A DNA stretch of 64,000 nucleotides, from assembly GCA_022402565.1 (NCBI GenBank), contig JAKRSC010000008.1:186001-250000 (forward strand). Direction: 5' to 3'. Numbering within the stretch: position 1 is the stretch's first letter; the number at the start of each line of letters is the position of its first letter. Below, piece after piece: positions 1-8,346 of the stretch. The notes beneath the pieces are model-generated. The model was given only the letters and a program-made list of their open reading frames with translations, was not told the origin of the DNA and did not search any database. This stretch comes from Hydrotalea sp. (lineage in GTDB: Bacteria > Bacteroidota > Bacteroidia > Chitinophagales > Chitinophagaceae). The position numbers and the translations under genes were made by a program.

Positions 1-704
1 GCGATGAATTCAATGTGTATAGAGCATTGAGGAGTGTAAACCCTTCACCTTATTTATTTTTCTTTGATTATGGCAACTACAAATTAATGGGTTCTTCACC
101 TGAAGCACAACTTCAAATTAAAAATGGACAAGCTGTAGTTCATCCAATTGCCGGCACATTCCGTAGAACAGGACAAGATGAAGTAGATCAGGCAGCAGCT
201 AAGCGTTTATTGGAAGATGCTAAAGAAAATGCTGAACATGTTATGTTGGTTGATTTAGCAAGGAACGATTTAAGTCGCCTTTGCAGTAATGTAGAAGTTA
301 CTCATTACAGGGAGCTTCAATTTTATAGTCATGTTATTCATTTAGTAAGTGAAGTCTCAGGTAAAGTAAATGATATTAGTAAGCCGTTTTCATTGTTGGG
401 AGCCACTTTTCCAGCAGGAACATTAAGCGGTGCTCCTAAGTTCAAAGCAATGGAACTTATTGATCAGCTTGAACCCACAAAGCGAAGTTACTATGGTGGT
501 GCATTGGGATTTGTAGGGTTTGATGGAAGTTTTAATCATGCTATACTCATCAGAACCTTTTTGAGTAAGAATAATACACTCACTTATCAAGCTGGAGCTG
601 GTGTAGTTGCTGCAAGTCAACCTCAACTTGAATTAGAAGAAGTGAATCATAAATTAGGGGCTTTGAAAAAAGCATTGGAACTAGCAGAACAAGTAGGCCG
701 ATAA
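1..704 (+). CDS. trpE: Anthranilate synthase component I, C-terminal part (5' truncated by window edge)
   Basis: Chorismate-binding subunit of anthranilate synthase, which converts chorismate plus ammonia from TrpG to anthranilate, the first committed step of tryptophan synthesis. Only the C-terminal half or so is present. The frame is open to the left edge and reads DEFNVYRALRSVNPSPYLF, so a GTG at 15 is an internal valine, not the start. Seen motifs are PIAGTFRRTG, LVDLARNDLSRLC and FPAGTLSGAPKFKAMELI near the chorismate site, and the C-terminal QAGAGVVAASQP. It is followed after 9 bases by trpG. The promoter and any leader or attenuator lie outside the window. Confidence 0.96.
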   Translation, partial: DEFNVYRALRSVNPSPYLFFFDYGNYKLMGSSPEAQLQIKNGQAVVHPIAGTFRRTGQDEVDQAAAKRLLEDAKENAEHVMLVDLARNDLSRLCSNVEVTHYRELQFYSHVIHLVSEVSGKVNDISKPFSLLGATFPAGTLSGAPKFKAMELIDQLEPTKRSYYGGALGFVGFDGSFNHAILIRTFLSKNNTLTYQAGAGVVAASQPQLELEEVNHKLGALKKALELAEQVGR

Positions 705-713
705 AACAAAATT

Positions 714-1283
714 ATGAAAGTACTAGTATTTGATAATTATGATTCTTTTACATACAACCTAGTTCATTTGGTTGAAAAAATTATAGACCAAAATGTTGTT
801 GTGTGTAGAAATGATTCAATTTCTTTAGAGGATATTGATGAGTACGACAAAATTTTATTGTCACCAGGACCTGGCATTCCAGAAGAAGCTGGCCTCTTAT
901 TACCATTAATAAAAACATATGCACATTCCAAAAGTATATTAGGAGTGTGTTTGGGACATCAGGCAATTGGACAAGCATTTGGAGCAGGACTTATAAATCT
1001 AAAACAAGTTTATCATGGTGTTGCAACACCAATAGATATCATAGCAAATGGTTCGTCACTTTATGAGGGTCTTCCAACTGAAATTGAAGTTGGTAGATAC
1101 CATAGTTGGGTCGTTGATCCTACAGGGTTGCCATCTTGTTTAAAAGTTACAGCGTTAGATAAGCAAGGACACATTATGGGACTTGAACACGCAACTTTTG
1201 ATGTGCAAGGAGTGCAGTTTCATCCAGAAAGTGTGCTTACTCCGCAAGGCGAAACAATTATAAAAAACTGGTTGAAAAGATAA
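714..1283 (+). CDS. trpG: Anthranilate synthase component II (glutamine amidotransferase)
   Basis: Class I glutamine amidotransferase subunit that hydrolyses glutamine and passes ammonia to TrpE. The 189-residue length is usual for a stand-alone TrpG. The catalytic triad is visible: nucleophile Cys79 in GVCLGHQAIG, and His170 and Glu172 in VQFHPESVLT. The oxyanion-region motif LSPGPGIP is at 49-56. It starts with ATG 9 bases after trpE. PabA is chemically similar, but the operon position settles the assignment to tryptophan synthesis, although dual use in folate synthesis cannot be excluded. Confidence 0.96.
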   Translation: MKVLVFDNYDSFTYNLVHLVEKIIDQNVVVCRNDSISLEDIDEYDKILLSPGPGIPEEAGLLLPLIKTYAHSKSILGVCLGHQAIGQAFGAGLINLKQVYHGVATPIDIIANGSSLYEGLPTEIEVGRYHSWVVDPTGLPSCLKVTALDKQGHIMGLEHATFDVQGVQFHPESVLTPQGETIIKNWLKR

Positions 1284-1292
1284 ATTGAAGCA

Positions 1293-2285
1293 ATGAAAAG
1301 TATCTTAGAAAAATTATTCGAGCATCATACACTTTCACGTCAAGAAGCATATCAAATTCTTTTAGATATTGGCTTAGGAAAATACCATGAGTTTGAAGTT
1401 GCCTCATTCATGACAATTTATTTAATGCGAAGTATAACTATTGATGAATTACAAGGATTTAGAGATGCTTTATTAGAATTAGCAGTACCAGTAAAACTTA
1501 GCGCCGACAGTACTATGGATATTGTAGGTACAGGTGGCGATGGTAAAAATACATTCAATATTTCTACTTTGTCATGTTTCATTGTAGCAGGTGCTGGACA
1601 AAAAGTAGTTAAGCATGGTAATTATGGTGCTTCATCAGTAAGCGGTGCTTCGAATGTAATGGAGAAACTGGGCTATAAGTTTAAAAATGATGTGAGTCTT
1701 TTGCAAAAAGAGGTGGATAGAGTTGGGCTTTGTTTTTTACATGCTCCTATGTTTCATCCAGCTCTTAAATGGGTAGCTCCAATTAGAAAGCAATTGGGTG
1801 TTCGAACGTTTTTTAATATGCTTGGTCCTATGGTGAATCCTGCGCAACCAACACATCAATTGGTTGGAGTATATAATTTAGAAATGGCTAGGATATATAA
1901 TTATTTACTACAGCAAACAAGTACAGCATTTACAATTATACACGGCTTAGATGGTTATGATGAGATATCATTGACCAATGATACTAAAGTTATTACAGCA
2001 GAAGGAGAGCAACTATATTCTCCAGTTGAACTGGGGAAACGATTGGTTTTAGCAGAGGATTTAACAGGAGGTGAAACACCTGAAGAGGCTGCTGCAATTT
2101 TCTTAAATATTATTCAAGGTAAAGGAACATTTGCTCAGAATGCTGTTGTATTAGCAAACGCAGCAATGGCATTATTTGGTACAAAGCAATTTAGCAGTTA
2201 TCAAGATGCTTACGCAGCTGCTGTTGAAAGTTTTGATACTGGTAAGGCCTATGGTGTATTCAAAGAACTAATGGAGATGCAATGA
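1293..2285 (+). CDS. trpD: Anthranilate phosphoribosyltransferase
   Basis: Transfers the phosphoribosyl group of PRPP to anthranilate, the second tryptophan-specific step. The 330-residue protein has the family layout: a small helical N-terminal domain, then the PRPP/pyrophosphate loop GTGGDGKNTFNIST at about residues 79-92 and the KHGNYGASSVSGASNVMEKLG region at about 110-130. It is not fused to TrpG as it is in enterobacteria. The stop codon overlaps the trpC start in an ATGA arrangement, which suggests translational coupling. Confidence 0.96.
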   Translation: MKSILEKLFEHHTLSRQEAYQILLDIGLGKYHEFEVASFMTIYLMRSITIDELQGFRDALLELAVPVKLSADSTMDIVGTGGDGKNTFNISTLSCFIVAGAGQKVVKHGNYGASSVSGASNVMEKLGYKFKNDVSLLQKEVDRVGLCFLHAPMFHPALKWVAPIRKQLGVRTFFNMLGPMVNPAQPTHQLVGVYNLEMARIYNYLLQQTSTAFTIIHGLDGYDEISLTNDTKVITAEGEQLYSPVELGKRLVLAEDLTGGETPEEAAAIFLNIIQGKGTFAQNAVVLANAAMALFGTKQFSSYQDAYAAAVESFDTGKAYGVFKELMEMQ

Positions 2286-3073
2286 AAAATATTTTAGAAA
2301 AAATAGTGCAAACAAAACGGGAGGAAATAGAATCTCGTAAAAAAGTTTTGCCAATAAAAGCGTTGATAGAGCAAATATCTCAACAGCATCAGACAAAATC
2401 AATGGTTAAGAGAATTCTTCAGCCAGATTTATTTGGAATTATTGCAGAGTTCAAAAGAAAATCACCTTCGAAAGGAGTTTTACATCCTAATCCTGATGTG
2501 GAATCAATTATAAAAGCGTATGCTCAATTTGCTTCAGGTATTTCAGTATTAACAGATGAACAATATTTTGGTGCGAAGGCAGAAGATTTTAATGTAGGAA
2601 TCAAGAGTACTGTTCCCGTTTTACGCAAAGACTTTATTATTGATCCTTATCAGGTTTATGAAACAAGGGCTATGGGAGCAGATGTGATGTTGTTAATAGC
2701 AGCATGTTTAACTCCACTACAAGTTAGTGAACTGTCCTTATTAGCGCAATCTATAGGTTTAGAAGTGCTACTAGAACTGCATGAAGAGCACGAGATACAG
2801 CATGTTTGTTCATCAATTGATATGATTGGAATTAATAACAGAAATTTAAAAAACTTTCAAGTAGATATAGCTCATTCTATACGAATGGCAGAACAACTTC
2901 CAGTTAATGCTGTTACAATTGCGGAGAGTGGCATTAATAGTGTAGAAGTTTGGAAGCAATTGAAAGATGCTGGATTCAAAGGTTTTCTCATGGGAGAGTA
3001 CTTTATGAAAGAAGCTAATCCATCTGAAAAATTTCTTTCATTCATCCAAGAAATACAAGCCCTATGCGTGTAA
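2282..3073 (+). CDS. trpC: Indole-3-glycerol phosphate synthase
   Basis: Closes and decarboxylates CdRP to indole-3-glycerol phosphate. A single-domain 263-residue TIM barrel, not fused to TrpF. Visible family motifs are AEFKRKSPSKG near residue 56 with the catalytic lysines, VLRKDFIIDPYQVYE, GINNRNLKNFQVD and AESGINS with the phosphate-binding glycine region near the end. The start overlaps trpD by 4 bases and the end overlaps trpF by 10 bases. Confidence 0.96.
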   Translation: MKNILEKIVQTKREEIESRKKVLPIKALIEQISQQHQTKSMVKRILQPDLFGIIAEFKRKSPSKGVLHPNPDVESIIKAYAQFASGISVLTDEQYFGAKAEDFNVGIKSTVPVLRKDFIIDPYQVYETRAMGADVMLLIAACLTPLQVSELSLLAQSIGLEVLLELHEEHEIQHVCSSIDMIGINNRNLKNFQVDIAHSIRMAEQLPVNAVTIAESGINSVEVWKQLKDAGFKGFLMGEYFMKEANPSEKFLSFIQEIQALCV

Positions 3074-3711
3074 AAGTATGTGGTATGACATCGGTCGAAG
3101 AAGTGGAAGCGATTGCTACAGCTGGGGCAAGTTTCGCAGGCTTCATCTTTTACTCGAAGTCGCCTCGATATGCATTTCGACAATTATCAATGAAAGAGAT
3201 TAAGCGGATTCAAAGCATTAATAAAGTTGGTGTGTTTGTGAATGCAGATTTTCAAGATATCATGCATATTGTTGATGAATGCAGGTTGCAAATGGTTCAG
3301 TTACACGGCGATGAGAGTCCAAAATTTTGTGAGCGAATTGCTGATTATATATCAGTAATTAAAGCTATAAGAGTTCAGCCAGACGACAATGTTGATTGGC
3401 GAATATCTCCTTATCAAGAGGTTTGTGATCATTTCTTGTTTGATACTGCTGGGGCTGGATATGGTGGAACTGGTAAGAAGTTTGATTGGTCAACTTTAAA
3501 TAGGGCTGAAGTAAATAAGCCATACTTTCTGAGCGGTGGTATTCAGCCTAATGATATTGATTTGTTGACAAATTATATGCAACAGCCAGTTGCCAAAAAT
3601 TTATTTTCCTTTGATATTAACAGTGGTTTTGAATTAGCTCCAGGAGTTAAAAATATTCCTGTTGTGAGCTCTTTTATACAACAAGTACAACCAATTACTT
3701 ATTCAAAATGA
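3064..3711 (+). CDS. trpF: Phosphoribosylanthranilate isomerase
   Basis: Amadori isomerase converting PRA to CdRP. Conserved motifs are KVCGMT at residues 4-9 with the catalytic cysteine, MVQLHGDES, FDTAGAGYGGTGKKFDW with the catalytic aspartate, and the C-terminal phosphate-binding FDINSGFELAPGVK. Its ATG lies inside the last codons of trpC, and its stop overlaps the trpB start by 4 bases. At 215 residues it is in the normal range, with a short tail. Confidence 0.95.
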   Translation: MRVKVCGMTSVEEVEAIATAGASFAGFIFYSKSPRYAFRQLSMKEIKRIQSINKVGVFVNADFQDIMHIVDECRLQMVQLHGDESPKFCERIADYISVIKAIRVQPDDNVDWRISPYQEVCDHFLFDTAGAGYGGTGKKFDWSTLNRAEVNKPYFLSGGIQPNDIDLLTNYMQQPVAKNLFSFDINSGFELAPGVKNIPVVSSFIQQVQPITYSK

Positions 3712-4901
3712 GTACTACTACATACACAGCACCCGATCAATATGGTTACTATGGTGACTTTGGAGGTGCATATATTCCAGAAATGCTGCACAGAAATGTT
3801 GCAGAACTACAAGAAAAGTATATTTCAATTATGCAAGAAGCGTCTTTTCAAAATGAGATGCAAGCATTACTAAGAGATTTTGTAGGAAGACCAACACCGC
3901 TTTATTACGCGAAAAGACTAAGTAAACTCCATCGTACAAATGTGTTTTTAAAGCGAGAAGATTTGTGTCATACAGGCGCACATAAAATTAATAATACCAT
4001 CGGGCAAATTTTACTTGCAGAACGTTTGGGTAAAAAGCGAATAATTGCCGAAACAGGCGCTGGTCAACATGGCGTTGCAACTGCTACTGTTTGTGCTTTA
4101 AAGGGGGTGGAGTGTATTGTTTATATGGGTGAGAAGGATATAGAGCGACAAGCTCCAAACGTTGCAAGAATGAAAATGCTTGGAGCTAAAGTAGTAGCGG
4201 CGAAGAGCGGTAGTAAAACTTTGAAAGACGCCACTAATGAAGCAATTCGTGACTGGATTAATCACCCAAACGATACACATTATATAATTGGTAGTGTAGT
4301 AGGGCCACATCCTTATCCAGATATGGTGGCCAAATTTCAGCAAGTCATTAGTGAGGAGATTAAATGGCAGCTTAAAGAAAAAACTGGATCAGAATTACCT
4401 TCACATATGATCGCTTGTGTAGGTGGAGGAAGTAATGCTGCTGGAGCATTTTATAATTTTCTTGATGAACCCACAGTACAAATTGTTGCAGTTGAAGCTG
4501 CTGGTGAAGGTGTTCAAACTGGTAGAAGTGCTGCTACTACTCAGTTAGGTACTACTGGTATTTTACATGGTAGTAAGAGTTTATTAATGCAAACCAAAGA
4601 TGGTCAAGTTGTAGAACCACATAGTATTTCTGCTGGATTAGACTATCCAGGTATTGGTCCTTTGCATGCACATTTATATAAATCTGGTAGAGGGAGTTTT
4701 TATAGTGCAACCGATCAAGAAGCAATTGATGCTGCTATGGAACTTAGTAAACTCGAAGGGATTATACCAGCCTTAGAAACAGCACATGCTTTTGCAGCTA
4801 TGCATCAAATGAAGTTTAATGAAAGTGATCAAGTTGTTGTTTGTTTAAGCGGAAGAGGTGACAAAGATTTATCAACTTATATGAAATTTTTAGAGCAATG
4901 A
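3708..4901 (+). CDS. trpB: Tryptophan synthase beta subunit
   Basis: PLP enzyme that condenses indole with serine to tryptophan and works in an alpha2beta2 complex with TrpA. The PLP lysine is Lys93 in HTGAHKINN. The phosphate-binding loop GGGSNAAG and the end motif CLSGRGDKD are present. The length of 397 residues and the N-terminal YGYYGDFGGAYIPEML fit the TrpB1 type that partners TrpA. It overlaps trpF and trpA by 4 bases at each side. Confidence 0.97.
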   Translation: MSTTTYTAPDQYGYYGDFGGAYIPEMLHRNVAELQEKYISIMQEASFQNEMQALLRDFVGRPTPLYYAKRLSKLHRTNVFLKREDLCHTGAHKINNTIGQILLAERLGKKRIIAETGAGQHGVATATVCALKGVECIVYMGEKDIERQAPNVARMKMLGAKVVAAKSGSKTLKDATNEAIRDWINHPNDTHYIIGSVVGPHPYPDMVAKFQQVISEEIKWQLKEKTGSELPSHMIACVGGGSNAAGAFYNFLDEPTVQIVAVEAAGEGVQTGRSAATTQLGTTGILHGSKSLLMQTKDGQVVEPHSISAGLDYPGIGPLHAHLYKSGRGSFYSATDQEAIDAAMELSKLEGIIPALETAHAFAAMHQMKFNESDQVVVCLSGRGDKDLSTYMKFLEQ

Positions 4902-5680
4902 GTTTGAATAGGTTTAGATCTCTTTTTGAAAAAAAGAAAGAGCGAGTCTTGAATGTTTATTGTACTGCAGGGTTTCCTCAAAAAAATAGTACAGTGGAGG
5001 TATTAACTTCTTTGCAGAATGCAGGAGCTGATATCATTGAACTTGGAATGCCTTATAGTGATCCGTTGGCAGATGGAGAAGTTATTCAAGAAAGTAGTTT
5101 GACTGCTTTACAAAATGGAATGACTTTAGAATTATTATTTCAGCAGTTACAAGATATGCGTAATACCATTCATGTGCCCCTAGTTTTAATGGGTTATATG
5201 AATCCTGTACTACAATATGGATTTGAAAAATTTTGCTCTGATGCAAAGGCTGTGGGTGTAGATGGACTTATTTTGCCAGATCTCCCAGAGTACGAGTATG
5301 AAAAAATGTATGCAGATATTATTAAAAAAAATAACCTCAATTTTATTTTTTTAATTACGCCAGAAACAAGTGTTGATCGAATTAAAAAGTTAGACCAGTT
5401 AAGTAGTGGATTTTTATACGCTGTTTCATCATCGTCAACTACAGGTTCACAAATTGATGCCAATCAAGTAGATGCCTATTTAAAAAGGTTGCAGTCGTAT
5501 CAATTGATAAATCCAATTTTAGTTGGATTTGGTATTAAAGACCAGCAAAGCTTCATGCGCGCTTGTCAATATACCAATGGAGCCATCATAGGATCTGCCT
5601 ATATTCGCGCATTAACGAAAGGCGGCAACGTTCAAACAATTACAGAAGACTTTCTTTCAGCAATAACCACTCAAAAGTGA
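4898..5680 (+). CDS. trpA: Tryptophan synthase alpha subunit
   Basis: Retro-aldol cleavage of indole-3-glycerol phosphate to indole, which is channelled to TrpB. The catalytic acids are Glu48 and Asp59 in IIELGMPYSDPLADG. VLMGYMNPVLQYG and the loop SSSSTTGSQ also match the family. The length of 260 residues is normal. It completes a full set of tryptophan genes after trpE. The TGA stop overlaps the GTG start of hisH, so translation appears to run directly from the tryptophan to the histidine genes. Confidence 0.96.
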   Translation: MSLNRFRSLFEKKKERVLNVYCTAGFPQKNSTVEVLTSLQNAGADIIELGMPYSDPLADGEVIQESSLTALQNGMTLELLFQQLQDMRNTIHVPLVLMGYMNPVLQYGFEKFCSDAKAVGVDGLILPDLPEYEYEKMYADIIKKNNLNFIFLITPETSVDRIKKLDQLSSGFLYAVSSSSTTGSQIDANQVDAYLKRLQSYQLINPILVGFGIKDQQSFMRACQYTNGAIIGSAYIRALTKGGNVQTITEDFLSAITTQK

Positions 5681-6267
5681 AAACAGTAATAATACAGTAT
5701 AATGCAGGTAATATTCAGTCTGTTCTTTATGCTTTGGAAAGAATAGGGGCCCAAGCTATTGTGTCGAGTGATATTGAAACCATTACCTCTGCAGATCGGG
5801 TAATTTTCCCGGGAGTTGGTGAAGCTAGTTCAGCAATGAGTTACCTAAAGCAACACCATTTAGATAAGGTCATAAAAGATTTAAGTCAGCCTGTTTTAGG
5901 AATTTGCTTAGGCATGCAATTAATGTGTAAGCATAGCGAAGAAAATAACACTGAATGTTTAGGGATATTTCCTAATCAGGTGAAAAAATTTCCGGCCGAT
6001 ATGGGGTTGAAGGTTCCTCAAATGGGTTGGAACACAATTACTCAATTAAGAGGCAGCTTATTTCATGGAATATCGGAGTCTAGCTTCTGTTATTTTGTAC
6101 ATAGCTATTTTGCAGATTTGGATGAACATACTATTGCACAAACTAACTATGGTTTTGATTATAGCAGCGCATTACATAAAAAAAATTTTTATGGCGTACA
6201 ATTTCATCCAGAAAAAAGCGCAACTGTAGGTGAACAAATTTTAAAGCAGTTTATTGAATTAGTATGA
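5677..6267 (+). CDS. hisH: Imidazole glycerol phosphate synthase, glutaminase subunit
   Basis: Glutaminase subunit that feeds ammonia to HisF. I place the start at the GTG at 5677, giving 196 residues beginning MKTVIIQYNAGN. That aligns with family N-termini, while an in-frame ATG at 5563 would add 38 residues that only re-read the end of trpA. Triad residues are Cys77 in GICLGMQLM and the His/Glu pair in GVQFHPEKS. It overlaps the trpA stop and, by 4 bases, hisA. Confidence 0.94.
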   Translation: MKTVIIQYNAGNIQSVLYALERIGAQAIVSSDIETITSADRVIFPGVGEASSAMSYLKQHHLDKVIKDLSQPVLGICLGMQLMCKHSEENNTECLGIFPNQVKKFPADMGLKVPQMGWNTITQLRGSLFHGISESSFCYFVHSYFADLDEHTIAQTNYGFDYSSALHKKNFYGVQFHPEKSATVGEQILKQFIELV

Positions 6268-6986
6268 TAGAGATTATACCCGCTATAGATTTAATTGATG
6301 GTGCTTGTGTGAGATTAACTGAAGGGAATTATGCCGATAAAACTCTTTACTTCAAAGATCCTCTAGATGCTGCAAAAATATTTGAAGATGCAGGGTTGAA
6401 AAGGTTACATTTAGTTGATTTAGATGGAGCAAAGGCTGGCCAAGTTAAAAATTGGAAGGTCTTAGAGCGTATTGCATCAAAAACTAATTTACAAATTGAT
6501 TTTGGGGGTGGAATTTTATCTGAAGAGTCGTTACAAATTGTAGTAAATAGTGGCGCAACATGGATTACTATTGGTAGTTTGGCTGTGAAGAATAGCGAGC
6601 TGTTTCTTAGCTGGGTAAAGCAATATGGACCTAGTAAATTTATGTTAGGGGCTGATGTGCGAGAAGAAAAAATTACTGTATCTGGTTGGTTAGAAAACAC
6701 AGATATATCGGTTTATAGCTTTATCGACGATTATCTGAAACAAGGAATTGAACAAATATTTTGTACCGATGTAAAGAAAGATGGAAAGTTAGCGGGTCCT
6801 TCTATTGAACTGTATCAGTCAATTTTAAGTAAGCAGCCAAGTCTATTTTTGATAGCTAGTGGTGGAGTAAGTTCAGTACAAGATCTTCATCAGCTCAATG
6901 AAATTGGCTGTGCGGGTGTTATAGTTGGAAAAGCCATTTATGAAGGAAAAATAAGTACAAAAGAATTAGCTTCATTTCATAACTAA
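6264..6986 (+). CDS. hisA: ProFAR isomerase (HisA)
   Basis: Amadori isomerase of histidine synthesis, a 240-residue TIM barrel. The N-terminal IPAIDLIDGACVRLTEGNY holds the general-base aspartate, the second-half motif is CTDVKKDGKLAGPS, and the phosphate loops are DFGGGI and IASGGVSS. Its nearest relative HisF has a different N-terminus, [12 protein letters not shown], and lies just downstream. It overlaps hisH by 4 bases. Confidence 0.95.
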   Translation: MIEIIPAIDLIDGACVRLTEGNYADKTLYFKDPLDAAKIFEDAGLKRLHLVDLDGAKAGQVKNWKVLERIASKTNLQIDFGGGILSEESLQIVVNSGATWITIGSLAVKNSELFLSWVKQYGPSKFMLGADVREEKITVSGWLENTDISVYSFIDDYLKQGIEQIFCTDVKKDGKLAGPSIELYQSILSKQPSLFLIASGGVSSVQDLHQLNEIGCAGVIVGKAIYEGKISTKELASFHN

Positions 6987-6989
6987 ACT

Positions 6990-7751
6990 ATGTTTACTAA
7001 AAGAATTATACCCTGTTTAGATATTAAAGATGGGCGAACCGTTAAAGGTACTCATTTTGTTGAATTGAGAGATGCAGGAGATCCAGTAGAACTTGCCGCC
7101 AGATATGCAGAAGAGGGTGCGGATGAATTGGTGTTTTTAGATATAACAGCTACAGTTGAAAAACGAAAGACCTTATCGGAACTGGTCTATCAAGTAGCCC
7201 ATCATGTCAATATTCCATTTACTGTAGGTGGAGGTATTTCTTCGGTTGAGGATGTGCAAGTGTTACTTCAAAGTGGTGCAGATAAAATTTCAGTAAATTC
7301 AGCTGCAGTAAAACGCCCCAATTTAATTAAGGAATTAGCAAGTGAGTTTGGAAGTCAGTGCGTAGTGTTGGCTATTGATACAAAACAAGAGGAAGATGGA
7401 CTTTGGTATGTTTATCTGAATGGAGGAAGAACAAAGACTGATATATTATGTGTTGATTGGGCTAAGCAGGGGGTTGATTTAGGAGCTGGAGAGATTCTTC
7501 TAACATCTATGAATCATGATGGCGCTAAAAAAGGCTTTGCTCTAGATATCACAAGTGAGTTGTCTAAGAGTTTGCCAATACCTGTTATTGCAAGTGGTGG
7601 TGGGGGTAGTATGGAACATTTTAATGATGTATTTAAAATATCTTCAGCAGATGCTGCATTGGCAGCAAGTATCTTCCACTTTAAAGAGATTTCTATTCCC
7701 GATTTAAAACGATATTTGCACGAACAACAAATTCCTGTACGACTAAAATGA
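6990..7751 (+). CDS. hisF: Imidazole glycerol phosphate synthase, cyclase subunit
   Basis: Cyclase that uses ammonia from HisH to turn PRFAR into imidazole glycerol phosphate and AICAR. Length is 253 residues. Hallmarks are [19 protein letters not shown] with the catalytic Asp11, [11 protein letters not shown], and [14 protein letters not shown] with the second catalytic aspartate. It begins 3 bases after hisA and overlaps hisIE by 4 bases. Confidence 0.96.
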   Translation: MFTKRIIPCLDIKDGRTVKGTHFVELRDAGDPVELAARYAEEGADELVFLDITATVEKRKTLSELVYQVAHHVNIPFTVGGGISSVEDVQVLLQSGADKISVNSAAVKRPNLIKELASEFGSQCVVLAIDTKQEEDGLWYVYLNGGRTKTDILCVDWAKQGVDLGAGEILLTSMNHDGAKKGFALDITSELSKSLPIPVIASGGGGSMEHFNDVFKISSADAALAASIFHFKEISIPDLKRYLHEQQIPVRLK

Positions 7752-8344
7752 ATATAGATTTTTCAAAATATGCCGATGGCCTTGTTCCAGCAGTTGTGCA
7801 GGACGTTCAAACCAATAAAGTTCTAATGGTGGGCTTTATGAACATGGAAGCCGTTCAGGTTACTCAAGAAAAAGGACAAGTAACTTTTTATAGTCGTTCT
7901 AAAAATAGGCTTTGGACAAAAGGAGAAGAAAGTGGAAATTTTCTGGTGCTGAAATCAATTTCAATAGACTGTGATGCTGATACTATTCTTATTAAAGCCT
8001 CACCAGTTGGTCCTGTTTGCCATACAGGAGCTGATACTTGTTTCAATGAAAAAAATGAAGATGGATATTTTTTGAATTATTTAGAGTCGATTATTCAGCA
8101 AAGAAAAGAAGCTAGTCCAGAAGATTCTTATGTAGCAAAATTATTTCAGAAAGGGATTAATAAAATAGCTCAGAAAGTAGGAGAAGAAGCAGTTGAAATT
8201 GTAATTGAGGCAAAAGATAATAACAAAGAGTTGTTTCTCAATGAAGCAGCAGATTTGTTATTTCATTATCTTATTCTACTTAATGCCAAGGGGCATAGTT
8301 TACAAGACGTCGTTCAAATTTTAGAAAAAAGACATCAACCATAA
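7748..8344 (+). CDS. hisIE: Bifunctional PR-AMP cyclohydrolase / PR-ATP pyrophosphatase
   Basis: Two-domain enzyme for the second and third steps of histidine synthesis. The HisI domain (about 1-110) has [23 protein letters not shown] and the metal site in [11 protein letters not shown]. The HisE domain (about 115-198) has [18 protein letters not shown] with its acidic metal-binding helix. The 198-residue length fits the fused form. No hisG, hisD, hisC or hisB is present nearby, so the rest of the pathway must lie elsewhere. Confidence 0.95.
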   Translation: MNIDFSKYADGLVPAVVQDVQTNKVLMVGFMNMEAVQVTQEKGQVTFYSRSKNRLWTKGEESGNFLVLKSISIDCDADTILIKASPVGPVCHTGADTCFNEKNEDGYFLNYLESIIQQRKEASPEDSYVAKLFQKGINKIAQKVGEEAVEIVIEAKDNNKELFLNEAADLLFHYLILLNAKGHSLQDVVQILEKRHQP

Positions 8345-8346
8345 TT

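Noticed and set aside
5563-5676. Longer hisH with ATG at 5563
   Set aside because: The extra 38 residues have no family match and cover the trpA coding end in another frame; the GTG at 5677 fits HisH N-termini.
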